Assembly: GCA_004556545.1 (NCBI GenBank)
Contig: SFGO01000017.1
Span: 1-36,705, forward strand
DNA length: 36,705 nucleotides
Direction: 5' to 3'
Origin: Clostridiales bacterium
GTDB lineage: Bacteria > Bacillota > Clostridia > Christensenellales > Aristaeellaceae
The position numbers and the translations under genes are program-made. The notes under the pieces are model-generated. The model worked only from the letters and a program-made list of their open reading frames with translations. It did no database searches and had not been told where the DNA came from. Of this stretch, positions 1 through 7,828 are shown piece by piece (within the stretch, counting starts at the first letter, position 1; every line of letters starts with the position of its first letter).

Positions 1-162
1 GGCGGGTTGCCCTTGGGCAACCCGGTCTGCCTTTGGCAGACTGAACTTTTCAAATAGAATTTGAAAAGTTCACCGGTCGCCCGGTGGGCACAACCGCCGT
101 AGGCGGTTAGCGACCCGCAGGTGTGACACGAAACGAGCGGGGACTACGGCAGTAGTCCCCGC
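1..162. other. Cluster of perfect hairpins, possible structured RNA or palindromic element
   Basis: Six perfect inverted repeats follow one another with almost no gap: arms 4-12/15-23 (GGGTTGCCC), 25-31/35-41 (GTCTGCC), 43-55/59-71 (13 bp), 72-76/81-85, 92-98/102-108 (AACCGCC) and 137-147/152-162 (11 bp). Longer-range pairing is also possible: GCGGGT at 2-7 can pair with ACCCGC at 113-118, and GGTCGC at 75-80 with GCGACC at 110-115, which would close a multi-branched fold. No ORF explains it. It could be a structured RNA, the 3' region of a gene to the left, or a composite of palindromic repeats. The pairing is seen directly; the function is unknown. Confidence 0.5.
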
Positions 163-217
163 GACGATTGAGTGGCAGCAGTGCCTCCTACACCTCCACT
201 CTTTTGACACTCTGAAA

Positions 218-254
218 CCCCTGCCGCCGTTTTTTCCCGGCGGCAGGGGCTTTT
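218..254. terminator. Terminator hairpin after the secreted protein gene
   Basis: The arms CCCCTGCCGCC (218-228) and GGCGGCAGGGG (239-249) pair perfectly over 11 bp. They are followed by CTTTT on the plus strand and by TTTC on the minus strand. The hairpin sits 25 bases past the stop of the minus-strand gene that ends at 279, and it could also stop plus-strand transcription entering from the left. Confidence 0.7.
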
Positions 255-278
255 CCCTGTGCTGTTGTGAAGCGCTGA

Positions 279-3200
279 TTATTCCGCTGCAAAGGGAATA
301 CTGTGCGCCTGAGCATATTGCTGAGCGGTGCTGCCGTTCGTGCCGTAAATGGTCAGGTTCGGGCAGTCTTTGAATGCGGACTCGGCAATCTGCGCGTTGG
401 GGTGAGCGATATGCACCTCATAAAGACCGGTGCAGCCCGCGAAAGCCCATTCGCCAATCGACGTACATGGTTCGGGAATCGTCACATATTCCAAATGAGT
501 ATTTCCCATAAAGGCTTCCGTCTCGATCTGAGTAAGCCAGCCCGGCATTTCAGCGCGCAAAAGCGCTTCGTATACTGCGCTGACCGTTGTGTCGCTGGCC
601 GTCATCAGCAGCGTTGTCTCCGGGCTGTCCGCATCGGCGAAGTACGCCTTGCCGTCTCCCTTCCATTTCACAAAACGGTATCCGCTGTTGGGCGTCGCCT
701 TGATGGCAATCACATCTCCGGCATTGTAGGCGCCGCCTATGGCGCTGATAACCCCCTGTTCGCTCTTTTTCACCCTCAGGCAATAAGGCAGCGTGACTGA
801 AGAGGGATCCGGCTTATAAAGCGTCCGCTGGCGCACTTCTGTTGTACTGCCTGCGGTCAGCGGAGCTTCCTGCCATGCGCTCCATTCCGTCCATCTGGAA
901 TAGTGATAAATCTTATTTCTGGTGCGGTAGCGGTACTCGGTTTTCGCCGCTGTAAGCTGCTGCTGCTCCGTCGTCTGGTTAAACCAAAGCTGTCCATTGT
1001 AATAATAAGAGGTATAGCCATCGTAAACCTGCCCTGCCGTCAGCGGATAATCCAGCGTAATGTATTCCCACGTACCGCCGCTGGCATATCCTGAGCCATA
1101 GCTGTAGTAATACGTATTGGCCTGACTGTTCCAGTACTTATAGTGATTATATTTATAAACCGTTTTGTAAGTAGCCGCCGTTGTTTTGGTTTCCACATCC
1201 TGCAGTTCCGTTTTGGCTGCCGCTGTCGTCGACCAGGCGCTCCATGCGCTCCATTCCCCATAGGTGGTCTGATCCAGCGTCCATCCAGAAAGCTGCGTCG
1301 TAGACGTGGTGGTCTGCTTCACCCGCTGGCTGTACTGGGTTTTAGACAGGCAGGTCACGTTGGCGGGCTTCGTCTCGCTCCAGTCCATTTCCTTCACCCG
1401 GAAAACCGCCGTCAGCGTTACGTTTTCTTCCGGCATAACAAGGGTGATATCCGCTGCCGCTTCATCAATGGACAGTCCGTCTGCGGAAGGAATCCAGCGC
1501 ACAAACGCAAAGCCTTCACTGGGTAAGGCGCTCAGATAGATCACCGTTCCGGGAGCAAAGCCCGTGTTCTGATAATCCGTTACTCGGCCGCCGGTCAGCG
1601 CCTTCGTGGTCAGCTTGGGGCTGTTTTCCGAAACCGAGCCTGAGGTGACGAGCATCGTCAGCTGCGCCGTTGCATCCGCTGCAGCGCCATTGGATGCTTT
1701 CACAGTGAAAGTATACTTACCCGCCACGGTAGGAATGCCGGTGATATTGCCATTTTCCGCAAGCGTCAGTCCATTGGGCAGCGTGCCGGACGAAATCGTC
1801 CACGTGATCGGAGCATCGCCTGTGGCTGTGAGCGCGTAGCTGTATGGATCTCCCAAAACAGCATCCGGCAGCGATGCTGTCGTGATGGCTGCGGGGCTTT
1901 TCAGAACCGTCAGCTTCAAATTCAGCGGTGCAGCGGCTATATCTGTGTTTGTCGTAATGTATATCAGCGCATCGTATTTTCCAGCGCCCAGCCCTTCTCT
2001 AGGTTTCACAACGGCTGTCGTGCTTTCGCCGGGAAGCAGCGTCGTTTTGCCATGCCCGGTAACGGTAAAATGCGCAGGCTGACCTTGCGTATTCAAAACG
2101 AGGGTTTGATTGCCCGTATTTTGAATCGTAATCGTTTTTCCAACCGAAGCATACCCTGTCTGCAGTGTACCAAAATCCAACGTGGAAGGAGCGGCGGTAA
2201 TCGTATAAACGGGCTCGTTGGAAAAATGGGCCGTAACCGTTGTATCTGCTTTGGGAACGATAAAGGTCGTGGAAGCAGCCTTTGCGTCAGCGAAGGTTCC
2301 TCCATTGCTGCTGGACCAATGGCCGAATGAATAGCCGCTGTTCGGTACAGCCGTCAGCGTAATGGTTTCTCCCGGCGTGTAGCTGCCGGACTGTCCCTGT
2401 GTAATTTTGCCTCCGCTTTCCTGTGTAACCGTTACCTTTGCAGGAACAATATAGGGAAAGGTTTTGCTGCAGCATACCTCGCCATTATCCATTCGGGCAT
2501 AAAACTTGTAATAATACGCATTCGGCGTCAATGACGGCTTTCCGAAACCGTCGGTAGGCGCGCTGGTAATATCGTAAAACAGGTTTGTCCGTTTGGATGA
2601 ACCCGCCGTTTGATACGGCAAACCGCTTTCATTTGTATCGGATACGAACCAAGTTCCGGAATGCGTGTAATTGCTGGGCGTAGCATTTTCCACGTCCGTC
2701 TTACTGGTGCCAAAGAACAACCCGCCCTGAACAAACTTACGGCTTGTATCATAGGTCAGCCAACCGCGAATCTGAGGATTCGTCGTGCTGATTGCCGGCC
2801 TCGCTGCCTCGGATGTGCTTACGCTGATATCGCCGTCTTTCCATTCAGTACCTATAATGGCCGACGGCTTGGCCATCGGAACTGTAGGAAGCCCTTCTGA
2901 AGCTTGATTGCTGTTTCGGAAGCAAAGTACATTAACTGTTCGGCCTTCCCGAAACGCTTCAAAAGAAACATAACTTACTCCGCCAACTTTATTTTGTGAC
3001 CATGGATAAGAAGGAACATGTGGACTGATAATCAAAAATTTTGTTTCGTCAACTTTTTCTCCGGAAGAACCAGAGTATCCATAAATAACGGCCCAATGCT
3101 GCGATTGTTCACTCCAGCAATGAATCATCACCGGTATTCCATCTTTCAGTGATCGATACACTCGTTCATAATCTACATTATATTCATAGGTATATCCCGT

Positions 3201-3566
3201 ACATGGGAATGGAATCAAACTGATAGAGGGGTCTTGTGTAATAGTAGTAAAATCAACATTTTGATTAATCCCTGCCAAAGCGCCGTGATAGAGCATTACG
3301 TTATTATTATCATTATATCCCTTAAAATATCCTTCCACCATAGCCAGTGCAGCGACACCGCAATCAGCTACACTGCCCTCATAAAGGACATCCACATATA
3401 CATTATTGGGGTTTATCTCTAAGGGAATATAATACCCAGTTCTTTGTCCCATCTCCGGAATGCCGCGAATTTGAATTTCCGGATAGTCTGCCTTGGCAGT
3501 ACAAGCAAATAGGCATGAAACTAAAACTCCTATTATCCAGAACCATAGCCTTTTTTCACTTTTCAT
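279..3566 (-). CDS. Large secreted modular protein with C39-like peptidase, InlB-type repeats, Ig-like domain and BspA-type LRR
   Basis: This 1095-residue protein is exported. It has a basic N-terminus and a hydrophobic core, followed by either a type I site (AKA-D near residue 26) or a lipobox-like LVSC ending at Cys18. Residues about 55-215 look like a papain-like C39-type peptidase, with Cys69 in ADCGVAA and His157 in QHWAVIYGY; the usual third-residue context (a DP pair) is not obvious. Then come three InlB B-repeat-like modules (about 376-450, 650-725, 930-1008), a HYDIN/ASPM-like beta domain (about 453-555), and a putative-Ig module with the NGLTLAENGNITGIPT signature (about 558-642). 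A Tyr/Trp-rich stretch (about 740-925) carries WSAWSAWS and WTEWSAW, and a C-terminal BspA-type leucine-rich repeat ends the protein. No LPXTG anchor or dockerin is visible. A GAGGAAA ribosome binding site supports the ATG. It probably acts outside the cell on peptides or as an adhesin; the substrate is unknown. Confidence 0.8.
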   Translation of the reverse strand: MKSEKRLWFWIIGVLVSCLFACTAKADYPEIQIRGIPEMGQRTGYYIPLEINPNNVYVDVLYEGSVADCGVAALAMVEGYFKGYNDNNNVMLYHGALAGINQNVDFTTITQDPSISLIPFPCTGYTYEYNVDYERVYRSLKDGIPVMIHCWSEQSQHWAVIYGYSGSSGEKVDETKFLIISPHVPSYPWSQNKVGGVSYVSFEAFREGRTVNVLCFRNSNQASEGLPTVPMAKPSAIIGTEWKDGDISVSTSEAARPAISTTNPQIRGWLTYDTSRKFVQGGLFFGTSKTDVENATPSNYTHSGTWFVSDTNESGLPYQTAGSSKRTNLFYDITSAPTDGFGKPSLTPNAYYYKFYARMDNGEVCCSKTFPYIVPAKVTVTQESGGKITQGQSGSYTPGETITLTAVPNSGYSFGHWSSSNGGTFADAKAASTTFIVPKADTTVTAHFSNEPVYTITAAPSTLDFGTLQTGYASVGKTITIQNTGNQTLVLNTQGQPAHFTVTGHGKTTLLPGESTTAVVKPREGLGAGKYDALIYITTNTDIAAAPLNLKLTVLKSPAAITTASLPDAVLGDPYSYALTATGDAPITWTISSGTLPNGLTLAENGNITGIPTVAGKYTFTVKASNGAAADATAQLTMLVTSGSVSENSPKLTTKALTGGRVTDYQNTGFAPGTVIYLSALPSEGFAFVRWIPSADGLSIDEAAADITLVMPEENVTLTAVFRVKEMDWSETKPANVTCLSKTQYSQRVKQTTTSTTQLSGWTLDQTTYGEWSAWSAWSTTAAAKTELQDVETKTTAATYKTVYKYNHYKYWNSQANTYYYSYGSGYASGGTWEYITLDYPLTAGQVYDGYTSYYYNGQLWFNQTTEQQQLTAAKTEYRYRTRNKIYHYSRWTEWSAWQEAPLTAGSTTEVRQRTLYKPDPSSVTLPYCLRVKKSEQGVISAIGGAYNAGDVIAIKATPNSGYRFVKWKGDGKAYFADADSPETTLLMTASDTTVSAVYEALLRAEMPGWLTQIETEAFMGNTHLEYVTIPEPCTSIGEWAFAGCTGLYEVHIAHPNAQIAESAFKDCPNLTIYGTNGSTAQQYAQAHSIPFAAE

Positions 3567-3690
3567 AAATTTAGTTTCCTCACATTCTTTGCAAAATTTA
3601 TTTATTTCAATTTCATTCTCATTTTATCATTTAAGAGTCACACCTTGAAGACGATTAGAAAAGGGTAAACGTGAATGAATTCCCGTCCCC

Positions 3691-3719
3691 ATTTTACCAC
3701 ATGCAGGAAATGCATGCAA
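3691..3719 (-). promoter_or_regulatory. Sigma-A type promoter for the secreted protein
   Basis: Read on the minus strand, TTGCAT (3714-3719) is followed after 17 bases by TAAAAT (3691-3696), with an extended -10 TGG just upstream. Transcription would start near 3684 and leave a leader of about 118 bases before the ATG at 3566. Confidence 0.6.
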
Positions 3720-3935
3720 GCTTTTTCATAATTATTTGCCAGTTTAGGCAAACACAAAAAGCATAATTCATTACAAAGGAAAAACTTATCCGCTCCAATC
3801 CACACGCTTCTTCTTTCTGGCGAAAAACGTCACACTTCCGTCATTGCTAATCGCGCTGCCGCTGTGCTAAGGTTGTGCTGTTCCGGCAAAGAGGCCGGAA
3901 TGTACTGATTTTCAAAGAAGAAGGGAAGCAGAGCG
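3720..3935. other. Intergenic region upstream of azlC
   Basis: No gene is seen here. A small perfect hairpin, TTCCGGC (3881-3887) with GCCGGAA (3894-3900), lies 35 bases before the azlC start. No T run follows it, so it is not a clear terminator. It would lie in or near the azlC leader and could be regulatory. I found no convincing plus-strand promoter. Confidence 0.3.
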
Positions 3936-4619
3936 ATGAAGAAAGAGGCGTGGAAGATCGCACTGAGAGAATCGCTGCCGATTCTGCTCAGCTATGTTTT
4001 TATTGCCATTGCCTTCGGCATCACCATGTCGGACGCTGGCTATCCATGGTATTTGTCGCTCTTGTCCAGCGTGGCGCTGTATACGGGCGCGTATCAGTTC
4101 GTGCTGGTATCTTTGATGGCGGGCGGCGCGTCGCTGGTGACAGTGGCGGTGACAACCCTCTTGATGAACAGCCGCCAGATGTTTTACGCGCTGAGCTTTG
4201 TGGATGAATTCCGCAGCATGGGCAAAAGACTACCGCTGATGGTTCACACGCTGACGGACGAAACCTACGCAGTGGACTGCAGTCTGCCCCGCGACCTGCC
4301 CGAACGGAAGAACGTATTGTTTCTGGTGGCGGTGCTCAGCTATGCCTACTGGATCCTCGGCACCCTGCTGGGAGCGGCGCTGGGCCAAATCCTTCCCTGG
4401 AATCTGGAAGGCATCGATTTCTGCATGACGGCACTGTTTGTAGTCATTTTGATTCAGCAGTGGGAAAAGACCAGCGATCATTTCCCGGCGATCCTGGGCG
4501 GAGGAATGGCGCTGATCTGTCTGCTGATGCTGGGGCCCGACCGCTTCATGCTGCCCGCTTTGCTGATTACGTCCGGAATCCTGTTTGTTTCCAAAACCGG
4601 GGAGGTGCAGAAATCATGA
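3936..4619 (+). CDS. azlC: AzlC family branched-chain amino acid exporter, large subunit
   Basis: The 227-residue protein matches the AzlC family in length and in its hallmark N-terminal region. This includes YVFIAIAFGITMSDAG near residues 16-31, ALYTGAYQFV, and the LLMNSRQMFYALSF segment near 80. It is a multi-pass membrane protein. In characterised bacteria AzlC works with the small subunit AzlD to export branched-chain amino acids and analogues. The gene overlaps the next one by four bases (ATGA), so the two are translationally coupled. The start is supported by a purine-rich AAGGGAAG upstream. The substrate here is inferred from the family only. Confidence 0.92.
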   Translation: MKKEAWKIALRESLPILLSYVFIAIAFGITMSDAGYPWYLSLLSSVALYTGAYQFVLVSLMAGGASLVTVAVTTLLMNSRQMFYALSFVDEFRSMGKRLPLMVHTLTDETYAVDCSLPRDLPERKNVLFLVAVLSYAYWILGTLLGAALGQILPWNLEGIDFCMTALFVVILIQQWEKTSDHFPAILGGGMALICLLMLGPDRFMLPALLITSGILFVSKTGEVQKS

Positions 4620-4936
4620 GTCTTTCTTCCGCAGCGGCGGCGATCCTGCTGGGAGCTGTGATTACGCTGGGGCTACGTTCCGTGCCTTTTCTGGTGTTCA
4701 GCAAACGGCACATGCCGGAAAAGCTGGTTCAGTTAGGCGAAATGCTGCCCTCGGCCATTATGGCGGTGCTGGTGGTTTACTGTCTGAAGGACGCAGGAAC
4801 CGATTGGTTCGGCATCGGCCTGCCGAAACTGGCGGCGGTGGTCATCGTTGCGCTCGCTTATCGTCTCAGCCGGAACACGCTTCTGAGTATTTTTGTGGGT
4901 ACAGCCGGGTATATGCTGCTGATTCGGTTGCTGTAG
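4616..4936 (+). CDS. azlD: AzlD family small subunit of branched-chain amino acid exporter
   Basis: This 106-residue membrane protein has about four hydrophobic segments. It carries the AzlD-typical stretch with RSVPFLVF near residue 23, and EMLPSAIMAVLVVYCL in the middle. The start at 4616 overlaps the azlC stop as ATGA and is preceded by GGGGAGGTG, which rules out the longer upstream reading frame. It should form the exporter with AzlC. The operon appears to end here, because the next gene is on the opposite strand and converges 49 bases away. Confidence 0.92.
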   Translation: MSLSSAAAAILLGAVITLGLRSVPFLVFSKRHMPEKLVQLGEMLPSAIMAVLVVYCLKDAGTDWFGIGLPKLAAVVIVALAYRLSRNTLLSIFVGTAGYMLLIRLL

Positions 4937-4985
4937 GAGATCGAAAATGGCAGCGGCAGGATATTGCCTGAAACTCGAGCTTATT

Positions 4986-5492
4986 TTATGCATACTGCCG
5001 TACAATTTCTTCCAGCCCGGCCAGACCATTGTGAAATCCCTTGCCGTTATCCATCACCACGTCTGCGGCCGCCCGGTAAATGGGCATCCGTTCGTTATAG
5101 ATGCGTTCGATTTCTTCCCGGCCCTTCTGGGCCAGCAGGGGGCGTTTTTCAGCGCGGATATCCAGCATGATGTCGTCAATCGGACGGTCGATGAGCACAA
5201 TGATGCCGTGATTTTTCATCAGACGGCGGTTGCATTCCCGCAGGCAAACGCCGCCGCCGGTCGAAATAATTCCCGGAACGGCGCCTGCCAATTCCTGCAG
5301 AAGGCGGGTTTCCCCATCGCGGAAAGCCTGCTCTCCAAAGGTCTGGTACAGCTGCGCAGTGTCCATGCCGGTGGTCTCGGTCAAATAGACGTCCGTATCC
5401 AGATAGGGAATCTGCAATTTGGAAGCCACCCTGCGCCCCAGGGCGCTTTTGCCGCTTCCAGGCATCCCAACCAGAAAGATATGTCGATCCAT
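4986..5492 (-). CDS. aroK: Shikimate kinase
   Basis: At 168 residues this is the usual length for shikimate kinase, which phosphorylates shikimate with ATP in the chorismate pathway. The Walker A motif GMPGSGKS lies at about residues 9-16. The shikimate-binding DTD follows near 37-39, then the TGGGV motif near 80 and the lid arginines in AEKRPLL. An AAAGGAGG site lies about 11 bases before the ATG. The gene starts 28 bases after the histidine kinase stop, so it may be co-transcribed with the two-component pair. No other aromatic-pathway gene is nearby. Confidence 0.93.
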   Translation of the reverse strand: MDRHIFLVGMPGSGKSALGRRVASKLQIPYLDTDVYLTETTGMDTAQLYQTFGEQAFRDGETRLLQELAGAVPGIISTGGGVCLRECNRRLMKNHGIIVLIDRPIDDIMLDIRAEKRPLLAQKGREEIERIYNERMPIYRAAADVVMDNGKGFHNGLAGLEEIVRQYA

Positions 5493-5520
5493 TTTCCCGG
5501 TTCCTCCTTTGTGTTCCGTT

Positions 5521-6990
5521 TCAGGCTCCTAACTGAGGCTGACCCGGTGTCTGCGCTGCCTGTAAGGTAAAACGGAAACCCGCCCCTGTATCCAGAAGAA
5601 GGACTTCAATACTTTGACCGTGCATTTCCATAATTTGTTTGCAGATGCTCAGTCCAAGACCTGTTCCCTTTCCTGCTGTATGGGCTTTCTCAGCCATATA
5701 AAAGCGCTCGAAGACATGCACCCGATCTTTTGCGGCAATGGGTTCTCCGTCATTTTCAATCTCCACGGCAACAATATTATTTTGCATCATTTTGGTACGA
5801 ATTGTCAAGTGCCCATTTTGAGAAATATATTTCAATGCATTATCAACAATATTCAATACCACCTGAGAAATCCGGTCGCTGTCGGCGTGAACCATGCAGG
5901 GATCCGTCTCGAAGTCCAGCTGTAAATCCAGCGCCTTCTGTTCAATATCGTTCATTCTACCGATCAGAAGGCGGCGGATCAATTCGTTGATGTCAAAATC
6001 CGACCATTGCAGCTTTTCTACGCCGTTGTCCATGCGGCTCAGCTGCAAAAGATCGGCGATCAGCCGTTTCATCCGATTGGTTTCGTCGAAAACGATCTGT
6101 AAATAACGCGGATATTCCTCCTGCGGAATGGTGCCGTCCAGCATTCCCTCCACGAAGCCGTGAATGCTGGTAACAGGCGAACGAAGCTCGTGGCTCACGT
6201 TGGATACAAATTCCTTTCGGCCTTCCTCCACCTTTTCCAATTTTGCGGCCATGACGTTGAACGCGCCCGCCAGCTGGCGCACCTCATTCACGCCGGTAAC
6301 GGAGGCCCGGGCGCTGAGCTCGCCCTTGCTCATTTTTTCCGCCGCATGGGTGATGACCGTCAGGGGCTTGATGATGCCGCGGGTATACAGCGCCGTGCCC
6401 ACGATGGCCACAAAGGCGGCCAGCGCAAAGCCGATCAGCACCTGCAAAAGCAAGGCGTGGTAGGGCGCTTCGATAACCTGCGCGCTGGTGTGGATCAGCA
6501 CCGCCCCCTGCACGTCCTCGTCCTGCACATAGGGCACAGCCACGGTCATGATCGCGCCCCGGGAGGCGTTGGTGATGCGCTTCTGCACCTCCTTGCCCTT
6601 GAGCACGTCCAGCATCAGCTGCCCCAGCTCGTCGGAATTCAGGGATTGCAGCATCGCGCCCGCGCTGTCCTGCAGGGCGGCCTGCATGTTGTCCATCACA
6701 TGGCCGGAGCGGTCCACGATCAGGATGTAGGCCCCGTAATCCTCATAGACGCTCCGGGCCTTCCATTGCAGGTATTTCATGGTGGAATCGTCCGTGATCC
6801 ATATGCTGGAGGAATCCAGATTGGCCGCCAGATAGGCGATCTCCCGGGCCTGCACCAGCAGCCCCTCCATGCGGCTGTTGACCATGGCTTCCCGAATGGA
6901 CAGCACGGAAAAGCCGGCGCTGATGAGCGCCATCAGAAGAATGACCGCCATGAACAGCGCCAGCAGCCGGTCAAACATGCTTTGACACAA
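5521..6990 (-). CDS. Membrane sensor histidine kinase, PhoR/VicK type
   Basis: The 489-residue protein has a first transmembrane helix (about 8-30), an extracellular sensing domain (about 31-178), a second helix (about 182-204) and a HAMP linker. The HisKA domain has the phospho-accepting His267 in SNVSHELRSP. The HATPase_c domain shows the N box NIVDNALKYI, the F box FERFY and the G box GKGTGLGLSI. It should autophosphorylate and pass the phosphate to the regulator encoded 17 bases upstream. The start is TTG at 6990: GGGAGG sits about 8 bases before it, whereas the first in-frame ATG, four codons later, is 20 bases away. The stimulus cannot be read from the sequence. Confidence 0.93.
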   Translation of the reverse strand: MCQSMFDRLLALFMAVILLMALISAGFSVLSIREAMVNSRMEGLLVQAREIAYLAANLDSSSIWITDDSTMKYLQWKARSVYEDYGAYILIVDRSGHVMDNMQAALQDSAGAMLQSLNSDELGQLMLDVLKGKEVQKRITNASRGAIMTVAVPYVQDEDVQGAVLIHTSAQVIEAPYHALLLQVLIGFALAAFVAIVGTALYTRGIIKPLTVITHAAEKMSKGELSARASVTGVNEVRQLAGAFNVMAAKLEKVEEGRKEFVSNVSHELRSPVTSIHGFVEGMLDGTIPQEEYPRYLQIVFDETNRMKRLIADLLQLSRMDNGVEKLQWSDFDINELIRRLLIGRMNDIEQKALDLQLDFETDPCMVHADSDRISQVVLNIVDNALKYISQNGHLTIRTKMMQNNIVAVEIENDGEPIAAKDRVHVFERFYMAEKAHTAGKGTGLGLSICKQIMEMHGQSIEVLLLDTGAGFRFTLQAAQTPGQPQLGA

Positions 6991-7007
6991 AACGGTTTCC
7001 TCCCTTG

Positions 7008-7730
7008 TTAGGCGGGCTTGTAATCAAACTTGTAGCCCACGCGCCAGACGGTGTGGATTTCCCAGCCGTATTTTTCGCAGCCCGGCAGCTTTTCCCGCAG
7101 ACGCTTGATGTGTACGTCCACCGTGCGGCTGTCGCCGAAGAAATTATAGCCCCAGACCTGTTCCAGCAGTTGGTCGCGGGTAAAGACCATGTTGGGGTGC
7201 GAAGCCAGATAATACAGCACTTCCAGTTCTTTTGGCGGCATTTCCACCGGCTTGCCCTCGTAGGTCGCTTCATAGCTGGCCAGACTGACCGTCAGCCCCG
7301 GGAAGCGCAGCGTATCGTCCTTCTCCGGCTTTCCGGCGGGCGAGGCGTTTTCCGTCTCGCCGGGCGCGCGGCGCAGCACTGCTTTCACCCGCGCTACCAG
7401 TTCCTTATTTTCAAAGGGTTTGGTGATGTAATCATCCGCGCCCAGCTCCAGCCCCAGCACCTTGTCGAAGGTTTCATCCTTGGCCGTCAGCATGATGACC
7501 GGCACCTTGGAGGTCATGCGGATTTCCTTGAGCACCTCCAGACCGTCTTTCCCGGGCAGCATCACGTCCAGCAGCACCAGCGCGGGATTGCAGGTGCGGA
7601 ACGCTTCCACCGCCGTATCACCCCGGTCGCACTCCGTTACGCCAAAGCCCTCTTTTTCCAGATACAGCCGTACCAGATGGCTGATATTGGGGTCGTCGTC
7701 CACCAGTAGAATGTGTTGCTTGTCAGCCAT
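7008..7730 (-). CDS. OmpR/PhoB family response regulator
   Basis: The 240-residue protein has a receiver domain with the acidic triad DDD (11-13), phospho-acceptor Asp55 in LLDVMLPG, Thr82 and Lys105. A C-terminal winged-helix DNA-binding domain (about 140-236) includes the typical FTRDQLLEQVWGYNF and RTVDVHIKRLREKL segments. GAAGGAGG sits about 8 bases before the ATG. It is the first gene of the regulator-kinase pair and probably controls genes in response to that kinase. The target genes are unknown. A linker of about 20 residues rich in Glu, Pro and Ala separates the domains. Confidence 0.94.
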   Translation of the reverse strand: MADKQHILLVDDDPNISHLVRLYLEKEGFGVTECDRGDTAVEAFRTCNPALVLLDVMLPGKDGLEVLKEIRMTSKVPVIMLTAKDETFDKVLGLELGADDYITKPFENKELVARVKAVLRRAPGETENASPAGKPEKDDTLRFPGLTVSLASYEATYEGKPVEMPPKELEVLYYLASHPNMVFTRDQLLEQVWGYNFFGDSRTVDVHIKRLREKLPGCEKYGWEIHTVWRVGYKFDYKPA

Positions 7731-7828
7731 GAGCGATTCCTCCTTCGTTCCGGCCTGCGAAAGTTCTGCCGGTTCGTTTTTTTCTTCTGATAGGGGTTCG
7801 CGGGGGCAGAGCCTTTTCAGACCCTCTG

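Noticed and set aside
3720..3935. Riboswitch or T-box upstream of azlC
   Set aside because: No T-box sequence, conserved aptamer pattern or terminator/antiterminator pair is seen; only one short hairpin is present.
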